DNA of 64,000 nucleotides from Scortum barcoo (GCA_023238725.1 CM041546.1:13694528-13758527); one strand, 5' to 3'; counted from the first letter of the stretch, positions 38,831 through 51,922 are shown. Translations and numbers: made by a program. The notes: generated by a model not told the origin, from the letters alone.

Positions 38831-41800
38831 CTACACAGATATTGTCCTGAACACGTTGAATCCTGACAGAGCCGTGGAGATCATCACGCCAGGCATCTGC
38901 GGGTGCCAGTGGACTTCCTTGATCTCCGTCTGACCCTGGTGCAGGAACAGTAGCTGAGGGGGTAAGTCCTTCACCCCCTCCACCCTGGCACCCACGTCAC
39001 ACGACTCCACAGACAGATCCCACTGGCTGACGACGTCGTCAGCTCCCGACGCGGCGAACACGCTCGAGTCCACGGGGCTCCACTCCACGGACGTGACGGG
39101 AGCGCTGTGCTGCTTGAAGTTTGCCACAGGCCGCCCGGTCTACAGGTACAGGTAGAACAAGAGCACAGTGTCAGGCCACAAAAGCATCATTACAAACATG
39201 AACACCGATTTATAAATCTTTTTTTTTTCCATGACATGTTACAACAAGAAAATGACAAGGGTCTGAGAGTGTGCTTGAGAGACAGCTTCAAAATGGATTC
39301 CTGTATTAGGAGGAGGGCAACTGCAGTATTTACACCCTGCTGTGGCACAGGATGGAACAAATGTTATTTGTTAGGTGGGGCCGCCAAACTGCCAAGGCGT
39401 TTAATTACCTGATGGCGTAACACAGTAAGTTGTTAACACCGTTTCTCTTGTGACTGTCTTGTGATCACACACAAAATCTTCACTTGCTCAGAAACTGACA
39501 ATAAGTCATAGTTGTGTATGTGGTTCAACTGAATGATCTTGCATGATTTTTTAATAAAAGTTACTGATTTCAGATGTGCTATTTTTTTATGTGCTGGGGA
39601 TTATTATTTTTTTAAAATATTTATTTATTTATTTTTTTTTACCTTAAACTGCCGCAGGTCCCATACTTTCAAGAGCCCGTCGTCTCCTCCTGACAGGATG
39701 AATGGTTCACTCCTGTTCCAGCTGATCACGTTGATGTCTGAGGAGTGAGCTTCATTGGCTGAAAGCATTGAATTGGGCGGGGAGCGGATATCCCAGATAC
39801 GAATCGACTGATCCACCGAACAGGATGCAAAAACCTGTGGCAGACAAAAGAGCACAGATTCTGAGATTTGAACTCGGAGATCAAATGTACACTAAACAAG
39901 ACTTGATTGGTTTTCCCAAACAAAGAACCTTATTTTATTTTTTGCAATTAATATTTGCTCTGTATTTTTAGAATCTGAGAGGAGTGTGTGAGAGCCTGAA
40001 GAGCCTCACAAAAAAGGGTTCACGTCCATATACCACTAACCAGTTTGGTGGCTTATTGGCTGTGACACCATGGCAACATATAACTTACATATTTGATTCT
40101 GTTTCTTAGTTACATCTTTGTGATAGTAAATAGTTACAGTGTTAACAGATGGTTTTAAAAATGAACATGGTGTCATTCATTCCAGTCATTCAATTTCCTC
40201 ACCACATCCCGCTCTTCCGCCCAAACACTTGTACAGCACTGCTGAGGTGGTAAGCTCAGTTTGGCAGCATTAATCCCTGTGGAGAGATCAACCCTCTGCA
40301 TATGAATCCTCTGAACTGTTGAGGATCAGTGGGGCTCCTCCAGGTCTGAGGTCAGGGGAGTTAGGACACCTAACGCCCATGTCCAATCCCAGGATGCATG
40401 TCTAATACCTTGCATGTACACATTTTTGGTTTGTGGGGTGTGAACAGAACATGATCTTGCAGCGAGCAGGCAGGGTTCAACACAGAGCTGCCTGCTACAG
40501 CTCCATCTGCAGCACCTCAGTCTGATCCATTATAACCCACCACGTCACTGTTTTCCTACAAACATACCGTAGCCTCAGTGGGGGACCACTGCAGATCCTC
40601 CACAGACTTGCTGTGGGAGCTAAAAGGTCGTTGGTCAATCTGCCATGAAGTCCCTCCCTCCCGTGGCTCCCACACGTGGATGTTCTTTTTGCAGTCTCCA
40701 CTGACAAGGCGACCTGTTAATAAAATACAAACAAAACACTTGCTTTTGTTTGACACACACAGACGCACACACACTATAACACTGTATCTCACTCAATCAG
40801 AACTTTCACAGATGTGTAGGTCCTGACACATTTACATATTAATCATGTCTACAGTCCAATATTTGATTCCAGTCCTAGTAGTTCACACTGAGCCATCCTG
40901 GACTTCCACCCTATCTGTTCCACCTTTATTCTTTGTTGTGGTGCACATCCTCCCCTCTATAAGTACGAGGTGTCTATCTGTTGCACTATTGCAGACTTTT
41001 TTCAAAAGGCACACTATGTAATGTTTTTGTTTTTTATTTTTTGCCTCTGTTAACAAGATTAAGTTTTTCCAGTTTGATTTGTTTGTCTGCTTCATATTTA
41101 GCTGAATAACCCTGGTTTTCCCAATGTAATTTGGTAGACAGTTGGGCCATGCAAAGGAATTTGGGACAGGGGGTCTAAATGAATCCAGATCTAAGTGTTT
41201 AAAGATGTTTGAACATATAAAACTTGACAGTTGCTGGCCCTACAGCATTTAATTCATAAGCTCTTTTTTCAGTAAAACAATAAGGATGTTGTGAAAGAGA
41301 CTTGTTTGTGTTAAATAGTTGCAGCTTGGGAATTTACAAAGAAACCTCTGATGCTGAGGTGACAGACAGAATGATAATTAAGACTGCAAGGGAGCGATGA
41401 TAATTTTGATGGTGCACTGTTCCTGTTATGTTACTCACACATACAAAGTCAACTAGGTGTAGTCAGAGACACATTTACATTTATAGCACTCAACGTATCG
41501 TGATCATCCCAGGTTGAATTTAAAGTGACAACAAGGCTAGAATGTATGTGAGTGGTTTGTCTAAAATTGCACTGCAGGTAAAGGCCTCACTCACCAGGTA
41601 CTGTAGGTGACCAATCAATCGCAAAGCCTTCAGTCATGTGTCCTGAGAAACTGAAGAGAGCCGTGGCTTCCTTCTGCTGTTTGAGGAAAGCTGCCATAGC
41701 AGCAGAGCTGTGGACAGCCTCCAGCTGTGATTGGAGGTCAAATATTTCCACCTGTCCCTTCTCTGACCAGACAGCAGCCAGTGACTGCTCTCCACGCCGA

Positions 41801-42504
41801 GTCACCTGGAAAATAAAAAACAAAAACCTCAAAACAGAAGTGAAGTTTGTAATAGAGGAGACATAATGGCTTAGTTCATATACATATCTGCCTAAATAAA
41901 AATGATACTTAACATACTCGGACTCTGTTAATCCCTCCATAGTGAGGCATCATGGCCAGCTCCATCTGTGGCTTCTTATCTTCATCCTCCTCGTCATCAT
42001 CACTTTCTTCATCACTGGTTTCTTCTCCCTCTTTTTCCTTCTCTGTTCCATGGAGGTTATGCATGCGCATCACGATAAGTCTGCAAGACGCAAAGCGATG
42101 CTTTTAAGGAGGACGTAGATAACAAATCACCTGACAGTCTCAATAAATTACCTCTGGGTGGTGTGTAGCCTGTAAAGTATGCAGAGGGTAGCTAACCACT
42201 TAATAGTTCAGTCTCTAATAGTCTGTATTGAAGTGCAGAGTTTTAGTATGAAACTAAATTAATTATTAACTATTTTTGAAAGTGCTTTTCCATTATTAAA
42301 CTTTAACTGACCTTTTAAATTCCCCTACTTTTCAGTGCTGTGTGGATGGTATCAAAACAAAACTGAAACTGTGAAAAAAAAAAAAAAAAAAAACTACTGC
42401 ACTGTGAATGAGTTATGTCTTTGTGCTTCTACTTCCAAAGCAATCTGTTGTTTAAATTTGTATATTTTGTCTGTAATGTCTGTGTTGTTAAACAGTACTT
42501 TCAT

Positions 42505-42570
<66 letters not shown>

Positions 42571-44728
42571 AAAAAATATTATTAAAAATATGGTCTAGAT
42601 CTGCTTTATATCTAAAGTCTCATGAGATGACTTTTGTTGTGATTTGGGCCTAAATAAATAGGATTGAATATAACTGAAATGAGTGTTGATGCTATAGCCT
42701 ACTGCTTGTCCTTTTCATTTTATCTGCCTTTAACAAAATGGCAAATAAGAGTCCTGTTAAACATTTCAAATGAATGTATTCTTAAATATAAAGATGTAGG
42801 ACTTTGCAGTGTGAGACAAATCATGACAGAGAAATCAAGTAGTTTACCCAGAGGAGTGAGAGAATAATTAACAACCTAATCATTAATAGTTATTTAAATG
42901 AACAGTAATTGAATACAGTTCCTCTAATTATCAAAAGCCATTAAAAACTGATTAGCACATCTGTATTAACTGTTCTTAAGTGCCGATAGGAGTGGGCAAT
43001 ATGACTTCAGTATTTCGTCTTCCTCCTACTTTCTGTTTTTCATGACATTCCAGGGGTATATTTACTACTCTGAGTGCGGGACTTTTATTTGTTATGAAGT
43101 ATTTTATAGTGTGGTATTGCTACCTCTTAAACTGCATGTCCCCCAGGTGTTTTCAGTTAGTCTGGCTAATAGACGTCTGGCTCAGGTGCCGGTTGACAGA
43201 GCTCTGCTCTGTATTACGTCCACACTGCAAAGCAAGTCTGAACAGCTCTGTAGTTGTTCACACTGGGAAAGTGAGCAAATGTAGTTTACTTAATGAGTCA
43301 GAAAGAATCCTAAAAAACAGATTCATTCAGTTTTGTCCAAAAATAGTTTTTGTGTTGAACTTCAGACTTTTTATGATTCAAACGCTCAGCTTTGTCAGAG
43401 TTTGATTATAACTTATTTATTTTCATTTAATTTATTTATTCATGTTTTCTGTGCCACTTCTGTTTTACATTTGGGTTTTTTTGTTGTTTTTTTATGCGTG
43501 CACTCCAGTCTTTCTGGTAAGGTTAAAAATATTATTTTATCTTTTACTTTAGGAAAAAATAGCAAGACCAGTGTGCTCTGTTACACGTTCAAAATTATAT
43601 TCAGGTAAAAGTACAACAGTATTGGCATAAACACATACTTACAGTACCAAAATAAAAAGCACTCATTCATAACTGCCCCTTTCATTATAATGTATATTAT
43701 ATTACTGGACTATATTTATTGATGCATGTTTTTAACATTATACAAACATACATATGTGCTACTTCTTATACATGTCTATAATTCTTACTATTAATATTTT
43801 GGATTTGCTCTATTTTAAAATATTAGCACTATTCCTATATTGTACTACAAATGCAGCACAAAAATTTCCCTCAGTATAAATAAAGTTATTGCATTAATGT
43901 GTACATCAGCTTATTGTTCCAGCTGGTAAAAGTGGAGTTAACTACTTCACATACTGGAGGGTTTGGATGAATTAAGTTTCATCCCATTCTTAACCTACGA
44001 TACATTTTAATTTATCACTTGATTACATTTTGTATTATTAATCTGCGCGGTGTAGTGCAGTAAAAAGTACAATACATGAGTATAAAGTGGCAGAAAATGG
44101 AAATGCTGTCTCTCTGATTAAAGCTTCCTCATCCGTCTCTGTTGCCTGGATACCAGTACTGATGCCTTAGTGAAGCAAAGCAGCAAAAATGATCTAATCA
44201 TAACCCAAAACCATGCTGCTTTAGACTGAGATCACTTAATTTCAGGTGTTTGCAGCAGCATCTCCGCAGCTTGTCTGGAGGTTTGTACCTGTTGGCCAGA
44301 GCTGTGTCCGCCTGTGTGCCCGCACAGAGCAGCATGGACAGGGGGAACTGCTCCCTGCCGTCCCCCTCTGCATCTCTCAGGACGTCGAAGCTCAGGCACG
44401 GAGCACCTGAACGCAACAAAGTCAAAATCAAAAACACAAACACCACCGCAGCTCCTGCATGATGTTATACAGCCGGGTTTCACTTCACAGCTGCTGCTCT
44501 CTTGCCTGTCTGACACTCGTGGTACATGCGGTACGCGGACCGATCCATCTCCAGCTCCTCCCCGGGCTGAAGCGGCTCGATCCCGGGCACGTAGACTCTC
44601 CTCTCCCCGTCTGCGTCCGCTCCTTCCTCCTCCATCTCCACACCCTCGTCGTCGTCGCTGCCAGCCTCGTCCATCGCCTCCATCTCGCCTCCCTCCTCGG
44701 CAAACGTGTCCTCGTCGGGCGCAGACAT
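38831..44728 (-). CDS. grwd1: Glutamate-rich WD repeat-containing protein 1
   Basis: GRWD1 (yeast Rrb1) is a nuclear WD40 chaperone for ribosomal protein uL3 and acts in 60S assembly; it also binds histones. Minus-strand exons: 44506-44728 (MSAPDEDTFAEEGGEME), 44289-44406, 41918-42080, 41595-41805, 40568-40713, 39643-39834 and 38831-39139. They total 1362 nt, 453 aa (human 446), with all phases consistent. Seen in order: acidic N terminus, CLSFDVLRD, an acidic block before KKPQMELAMMPHYGGINRV, and WD blocks FSGHMTEGFAIDWSP, SVEDLQWSPTEAT, SIRIWDIRS, LSGGDDGLLKVWDL and APVTSVEWSPVDS. The end is FRTISV, exactly as in human. Intron 1 uses a GC donor (ACAG|GCAAGA). The ATG at 44728 has a good context (AAGATGT). 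The gene is tail to tail with cdc42ep5-like; a minus-strand poly(A) signal is near 38530. Confidence 0.96.
42508..42568. repeat. (AT)n microsatellite
   Basis: About 30 AT units in grwd1 intron 2. Confidence 0.95.
43600..44105. repeat. AAGTAAAAGTAC repeat family, copy 2
   Basis: In grwd1 intron 2. It shares CAGGTAAAAGTACAACAGTA, TTACAGTACCAAAATAAAAA, ATTACTGGACTATATTTATT and GAGTATAAAGTGGCAG with the other copies. The ends are approximate. Confidence 0.65.
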
Positions 44729-45210
44729 CTTGGCAGTTTGCTTACTTCCGGTATGCTCGGCGGCCACGTGGTTTAAACACCCCCACGCTGCCTCCCCTCC
44801 TCCTCCTCCTCCTGCTGCTCCACCGCCTGCCTCTGCCTCCCCCCATTTACGGGAATTCAGCTGATTTCTTTGGCTCTTGGCTCTCTGTTGCCAGGAAAAT
44901 TTAGACTTGCAAATATTTGTCTCGGAAACTGCCCAAACTGCACCGTTTAAATATAAATGTTAATCCGGCTCGATGTCAAGGAAGTTAGGTGGATTTTCAG
45001 AGTCGACCCCCCCGTCCTCCATTTAGAACAACATTTGATTAAGAAACCAATGAATCATTCCAGGATCGTCTACAGAGCCGGGACAGGGTCTCTCACATGC
45101 TCGGAATGAGTCAGATTATTGCATTCATTTCAAGTAAATGCAAGTGTGTAAGATCAGCTGTGGCACAGCCTGGTACTGAAGATGGGGTCAGCAGCCTCTG
45201 TCCCATCAGT

Positions 45211-45752
45211 GGTGGAGGAAGTACTCTCACCTTTTGCCTCAGTAAAAGTAGTAAAACCATAGTGTAGAAATACAAATAAAATTTTAATTCTTACTCATGT
45301 AAAAGTACAAAAGTATTTGCAACAAAAATATACTTAAAGTACCAAAAGTAAAAGTGGTGAAAATGCAGAATTTCAGAATCATCTAAATCATATTAGTGGA
45401 TTATAATTATTGCTGCATTAATTGTGTTCATCAAATTAATGTTGTAGCTGGTGGAAGTGGAGCTAATTTTAATTATTTTATATATTACTGGGTAGCTTGT
45501 AACCTTGAGGATCAATAAAGTTTTATTTTATTGAAACCTATAACAACGCAACATTATCTACTGGGTGATAACATTTTCTATTATAAATCTGAATCCACAA
45601 AGTAAGTCAAAGCATCAAACAAATGTAGTGGAGTACAACATTTGCCTCTGAAATGTAGTAGAGTAGAAGTATGACGTAGCAGAAAAACACCCAAGTTGAG
45701 AACAAGTACTTCAAAATTGTACTTAATTACATTACTTGAGTAAATGTACTTT
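45211..45752. repeat. AAGTAAAAGTAC repeat family, copy 3
   Basis: It begins CAGTGGTGGAGGAAGTACTC, which looks like the family's 5' terminus (CAG start, as in hAT elements). Typical internal strings follow, such as AAAAGTACAAAAGTATTTGC and AGTAGAGTAGAAGTATGACG, ending near TACTTGAGTAAATGTACTTT. It is intergenic between grwd1 and the flt3lg-like gene. Confidence 0.7.
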
Positions 45753-46479
45753 ATGTTTCAGATGGGAAACTGGGTTTGGCAGCAGCATCAAAGCCACACA
45801 TGGACAAACAGCCTCGATGTTTAGGTATTTGTCAGTAACATGTACTTGCAAATGTGCGATGTCCACAAACAAAGTACTGAGCACAGTCCAGAGGAAATGC
45901 ACTTTGTTAAATGTTTGTTTTCCTAATTCGTCCAAAACTGTGTCTTCTGGTGCCATGTGTGTCCACTATGCACTCATTTGTAATTTGCATTCATGCTGTA
46001 TTACGTTTGTCCCATTCCTCCAAATTATGACATGAATTCAGTGGAAACAAATGGAAAGTTGCTGTGCAAGCCAATAATCTGTTCCCCGTAGTGGCAAAAG
46101 CAAAATACCTCTATTTTTTTCAGTATTATGAAACTTCAAGGAGGCTCCTTTAAGGACAATGGTGCACATTACATGCGTGGGTGTGTACAAGTAGGGGCAA
46201 GTGCGAGTACTAAATGGTGCACTTTTGTTCAAGTCAAAATGATCCCGCAGTCTCGTCCCATCCCGAGCGCATTCCTCTTTCATCTGCAACTCGTCTCGTA
46301 GTTTTTTATCAGCTGCAAAGTAGCTGTAAAGGATTTCTCCACTAGTAAAGATTCTTTCAAAGAGCCGACATGACCGAGCTCCAATGCAAACTCTGTGTCC
46401 TCTTGCTGGAATGCCAAATCAAAACAAAATCTAATCTCTTTTAGATGAAAAGAAAATTATAAATAGTTCAATTTTGAAC

Positions 46480-46905
46480 TTTTACTTTAGCAAATTAGCA
46501 ATACCTCAATATAAGAATACTAAGCTACAAGTCAAAGTCCTGCATACAAAACTATAGAAGTAAAAGTAGGCAAATATTGTTAGTAAAGTATCAAAAGTAC
46601 TGAAAGGAAATAGCTCCAGGTATTGTTACACTGTCATAATTCTATTAGGTTAGTATTGCTGACGCATTAAGATGCAAGATAATTTTAACAAATCAGTAAA
46701 CAGGTAGTTTAATTTACAACAATGCAACATGTTAGTAAAGTAACCAGATAAATGTCAGGGCTTTAAAATGACCCTATATTTCCCTCTGAAATGTGGTGGA
46801 ATAGAAATATAAAGTACCATAAATGAAAATACTCCAGCAAAGTAAAAGTACCTTAAAACTGTACTTAAGTACATGATTAAATGTACTTGGTTACTTTCCA
46901 TCACT
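46480..46905. repeat. AAGTAAAAGTAC repeat family, copy 4
   Basis: It carries AAAGTCCTGCATACAAAACT, GAAATGTGGTGGAATAGAAA and ATGTACTTGGTTACTTTCCA, and ends with TCACTG. That end is the reverse complement of the CAGTG(G/A)TGGA start seen in copy 3, supporting terminal inverted repeats. Confidence 0.7.
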
Positions 46906-47435
46906 GATGCAAAACAGCAAAGACCACAATAAATATAGCTTACAAGCCTTGGGATATTACATCCTGGTGAGTTAAACCAAATACTAAGAATGTATATATC
47001 TAAATGTCTTTAATTTACAATTATGTACAAAAGTAAACGTCCATAGACTGTAATATCTTACATTTACACAACATTCATTGTAAACAGTGACGAACTCCAC
47101 AGCAACAGACGATGGCTTATGTGCATTGGCTTGCTCAGCGTTTATCTCTTGTTAGCATACAGAGCATAGCTAGCTGGAGCTCGTGCCTAGCTCTAAGAGA
47201 GGATGGCTATATGTTTATATGTGTGATATCAGTTGTTACGGAGCACTGTTGGACAGCGAACACTGAGGCTATGTGGACTAACTTTGGACATTAAATGCAA
47301 CCTGTGCCTGTCACTTCATATTAAGAAAGCTTACAGCACTAAAAAACAAAGACACAAATAGAAGAAAAAACAAACATTCAGTGCCAGGAAATGTCTTGCA
47401 TTTTGTGTGCATCATCAAAGAGATCCTTTTAGTAA

Positions 47436-49468
47436 CTATGGCAACAACCACCAGTAGAGTCTGAATAGCAAGGGGCTCCAGAAGAAAGCGTAATGTGATC
47501 GGGATGAGGGACCACCGCTGGACGGAGGCTGGATAATGTCTATCATCTTGTGAGGCTGTCCGTCCTCCGGATTGCTGATAGCTCGGGTGGTCAGCAGTCT
47601 GGCCCTGGACGGACCGTAGTCCTTCCTCTCAACAGAGGGGGGCAAAGTTGGCAGGGTGCAAGTCTCAATCTCAGGTCTGCACCCAACTTCCAGCCATCTG
47701 GTGAGAAGTTCTGCTGTTAGCTTGAGGAGTTCCTCAGGAGAGGAAGATATTGTGGAGAATTGATCCAGGTTTATGTCCTCCTGGAATTTCTGTGAGGGGG
47801 AACAAGTAAAGATTCCCCATGGAGGGGGAGATGCTTTCAAAGGCACATTCACACAAATCTACCTAATGTCCTTTTACATAAACAAAAATTTAAACATTGA
47901 TTATGAGACAATGAGCAACCACATGTGATACTTCTGACTTTATTCAAACTTAAACCTTCTTTAACAGAGTAAATCAAGATATATGATCAGGTTTTATGAT
48001 AAGATGTATTTGAAAGAAAACCCCTACCTCTGTATTTTCGTTCTTTTGTATAATTTTATTCAGTGTCTGCTTTAGTTCGATGATTAAGGAATAATTTAGG
48101 TGCACATCCCAAAGGTTTCTTAAGAGGACGTGCCAGGAATCCAGGAGGACTACTGCAGCGGGGAACACACAGCACTGCAGGGAGGGAGGAGAACAACAAA
48201 ACAACACCAGAGTTAGATTTGGCATGCAAACGACATGTGACAAATCACCACAAGAACCACATCAATTGCTCAATTACAAGCGAGACTCGAGGCCACATCG
48301 TATAACATTTTTTTTGCTAAACCAGGCCTGTTACAGTAGCTGAAGGTTAAGCTAGTGAGTAGAAACCAGAATGTCTTTCAGGACAGAGGGCTGAAAGACT
48401 TTCAAAGGTACAACCCATTTTGTACACATCAAACCATATCTGATAAGCAACTCACCGGATCAGTGTTACAGAGCATGCTTTCTGTGTAGTGGTGCACTAC
48501 ATAGTAATCTTTAGGAAATACAGTTCTCTGGAAGAGAAAAGAAAAACAAAGAAAAATATGAGCGTAAACCCACAAATTATGAAATGAATAAGTACTTATG
48601 CTGTAATGACAATGATACTGAGCTGTATGATTGATGATTTATGTAGAAAACAACACAACTGAGCCTGGGCTGAAGCTGCACTGAATTTATGGAGCTATGC
48701 ACATCAGTTGTATACACTGTTTATCACCCACCCACCCATCCACTCATCAGGTGACAAGGTAGAGCTGATCATTTTCATTCATTTGAGACATATTTCACCT
48801 TTGATCGTCTCTTTTTTTCAAAGAAGACGGTCAACACAACTGGCTGTGTTCTTTAAAAGACAATAAATACATTTGGTAAGAGAAAAATCTAAATATAATC
48901 ACTACAGAGATTATGCTTTTTTACTCTAAAACACTCTAAAACTGAAAGGTTAACATTAAATCATAAATGTCAAAAGTATTTAACTTACAAATCCAGTCGG
49001 ATTAGAGTCGATGGTCGCTTTAATGTTTCTTACACCCTGCAAGTCAAACTTACATCCACCACATTGGACAGTCAAGAGTGATAGCAACAGAAAAACTGTT
49101 CGAGGCATGAGTAAGAAGAAAAGAGACAGAACACATTCAGTTAATTGCTGGAAACTTTCTGTGGTTGTTCAGCTTGTTCAAACTGCATACCCACTAAGAA
49201 ACATTACATCACTTCCTGCCACAATTAGCTGTTTCTGTAAAAAACAACACGAAACATGGTCCATAGTTGCAACAGCTCCAATTGAATTAAGACACCGGAA
49301 ATGTTTTTGTGACAGTCCAAAAATGACACAGTTTTAATTTGCTGCTTAAACTTGACTATATCATACCCAGTTCTGTTATTCCATTTATTTTCCTATACTT
49401 AAGAATATAAAGTTGTGCAAAAAGCATTAACATGCTCTTAGGTTTTGTCTCTCACCTGACAGTGACAT
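47436..49468 (-). CDS. flt3lg: FLT3 ligand-like four-helix cytokine
   Basis: FLT3LG is a short-chain helical cytokine driving dendritic-cell and progenitor expansion through FLT3. Minus-strand coding exons: 49456-49468 (MSLS), 48989-49095, 48456-48527, 48028-48174 and 47436-47789; 693 nt, 230 aa (human 235). Phases fit throughout. A signal peptide (VFLLLSLLTVQCGG) precedes Cys19. The pattern PKDYYVVHHYTESMLC aligns with human QDYPVTVASNLQDEELC, and the helix before Cys150/Cys157 (LLTRWLEVGCRPEIETC) with human CLELQC. Mature cysteines are at 19, 60, 65, 66, 150 and 157. The protein ends in a hydrophobic FFWSPLLFRLYWWLLP with no cytoplasmic tail. An alternative ATG at 49108 (MPRT) gives the same length, but the 49468 start has the better context and uses a strong polypyrimidine acceptor. 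CSF1- or KITLG-type relatives are less likely. Confidence 0.72.
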
Positions 49469-49499
49469 CCTTTTTATCTTTCCAAGAGTGGACACTTCT

Positions 49500-51500
49500 C
49501 CATTTCTCTTGTTGACGATAGTCACTCTGCAGACAGGGTTTGTGTCAGTCTGTGAAAGGCAAAGTTTCCTCTGTGGTGTTCTTGAGGTCTTTGACACAGA
49601 GTGCGCGGCTGTGTCTTCTCCTTCACGGCTCGGTTTTCAGTCCTCTTGTTCACATCCCTTATACATTCCTTCCTTTTGGGTTCCTTTGGTACTCTCCAAA
49701 AAACGCCTCATTTATCCTCTCACGCCATCCTGCTCTCTCTCTCTTTGGATTTTCCCATTAAGCCTGGGCAGCCTTTTCCTATGAAAGCTTTTTTGCTTTT
49801 TTTTTTTTTTAATTTTTTTTTTTACTATGTCTCTTTCCTTTCTTCCTCTCACCACTGACCTAGAATCTTCTTGAACAGCCTAATTTGAATCCCTCCCCTC
49901 TCCCTCGTAACTGGTTAATGGATAAAGCGGGAGAGACACTGGCCTCCTCTTCTCTATCTCTCCCTCTCACTCTACTCAAAGTGAAAGTGCTATGCTGGAT
50001 TGCACTCGGCTCCCTTTAAGTCTCGAGCCCCTCCCATCGCCACACGTTTTACCTCACTATTGACTGACCCGGCTCCCTCCCCCCTGCTCCCCACATTCCC
50101 TGACCCCCACCCTCTTATCCCCATCCTCCCCCCTCCAAACCAGGCCCAAGGAAGCTTAGTCATGCCGTTGGAGCGTATGTTTTTCATTTGGACTCTCCCC
50201 CACACCTCTGTGCCTGTGGATCCCCTGCTCTTTATCCCTCCAGAGTCAGTGCGCAATATCATCCTGTTTAATCATCACATGATCCCTTTTTTTTCCCTTT
50301 TAAATAAATCACAGAATCACATTCCTTTAAAAACTGACAAACAGTATTGCAACACTACATTGCCTGAACTTGCAAGTCATTCCATGTGTGACAGATTTCT
50401 GCAGTCATTGCTGCTAATAATCGTCTCCAAAGGTGATGGTGATGTCTCATACTGTGCACAGATGTCATCGTCCTGTCTGTTGTTCTGCCGCCTCAGGTTG
50501 TGTGAAGCATTGTGTTATTTTGATTTTCTTTTGGCTGTCAAGAGAGGAATTAATTAGTGATGAAAGGAAGGAAGTACAAAGTTGTTTCTTCATATCAGGA
50601 AGGAAACCTCTTCTGTGTGTCCTTCTCTTGAACACAAGCCAAAGGAAGCAAGACAGTTTCCCAAGGTCCCATCTCTGCTGAGGGGGTAAAAAGAAACTGG
50701 AGAGCCTCACCGCGAGCGCTCCCCGAGGCATCATCAACTCGAAACCTTTTCACCTATACTATGTGGTTTAATGACGTGTGTAAACAGTGCAGTCACTGTG
50801 CCATCTTCCTGTTTTATACATCGCTGGCATACTAAGGGAAATAAATATGTAACTACTTTGTGGTGCTGCTGCAAATTATGTTTGGGCTTCTATTAGTGAA
50901 ACTTCGAAATGAAATCCAGATTTGAGTTAGTCAGAGAAAAGCAAAGCCACAAAAAAACTCTTTTAGGACACCAACAATGATGAATTGATCCATTTTTAGC
51001 ACGAGAGCTGGTCACTCCTAATGTTTACAAATTGGCTTTTGCCTTTAATTTGGATTACAACATCAGATTGAATGGGTAAAGAAGGAAAAAACAGAGCAGC
51101 CCCCTTAATTTAAACAAAGCCGTATGTTGCAGAATTTTATTGACTGAAGTCTGCAAGCTTCAGCAAAGCAACAGGCTCAAATGACTGTGGCATGAAAAAA
51201 AAACTCAGCTTTTTAGTGGATCAGTGTGCGACTGGCTCATTAAGAGGCCAAAATCCTGCTGATGTGGTCGGCTCGTACTGGAGCGAGGCCTTGTTATGCA
51301 ACCGTTTTGTACATTTCAGGACAACAAGAAAACCTTAAAAGTGTTGTCTTACACCACTTGAGACGTGTTGGCCGACCGCCACTCGAACAAGTCAGTGGGA
51401 GCTGGCAGAGAAATGCTGCTCTCCTTCTCCCTCCCTCTTTATTCTGCCTGTTCGCCACAAGATGGAGCCAATAGTGAAATTGAAAAAAAAAGAGGATATG
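49500..51500. other. Intergenic region between the flt3lg-like gene and flcn
   Basis: It contains the likely flt3lg-like promoter (49470-50000), T-rich runs near 49800, and no recognisable gene. The 185-codon open frame starting at 50000 is low-complexity Pro/Ser/Leu sequence without homology that I can see. Confidence 0.65.
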
Positions 51501-51922
51501 ACTGTTTACATTAATTTATTTCATTTTAAAACATCAGCAAAAGAGTAAACAAAGTGCAAAGTCTTTTTGTAATAAGTTAAACTTCTCTTATTAGTATAAA
51601 GAGACCTTTTACAGCAATTCCCTTTGACAGACAAAAGCCCTCATACATTATCCAAAGTCAGTTCTGTTAATCTGTGCAGGATAATAATCAGGGTTAGGAC
51701 CAGTAGATTTCTCATTACTTAAAAAGACAATAATGAATGAGCCACAACATTCCTGACATCCATTCACTTCCTCTTCACTCCTCTTTTATCCGCTAAAAGT
51801 CCCAAACGTAACACAACAGATGACGAAAAGATAGTTGCTTCCACTTTCCTTTCTACAGTATTTACAATTCTTTTCATCTCTCCCTTTCTTAACCCCCTCT
51901 ACCTCCACCTCCTCTTTCTTTG

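Larger units (their letters stand above)
44830..47000. other. Intergenic region between grwd1 and the flt3lg-like gene
   Basis: Apart from two copies of the AAGTAAAAGTAC repeat, no gene was read. The segment 45760-46450 is unique-looking, with short open frames on both strands but no motif or splice structure. Confidence 0.7.

Noticed and set aside
44480..44767. Upstream extension of grwd1 to 44767
   Set aside because: That start is GTG; the ATG at 44728 has a good context and matches the family N terminus.
50000..50557. 185-codon plus-strand frame rich in Pro and Leu
   Set aside because: Compositional open frame in intergenic DNA without homology or exon structure that I can see.
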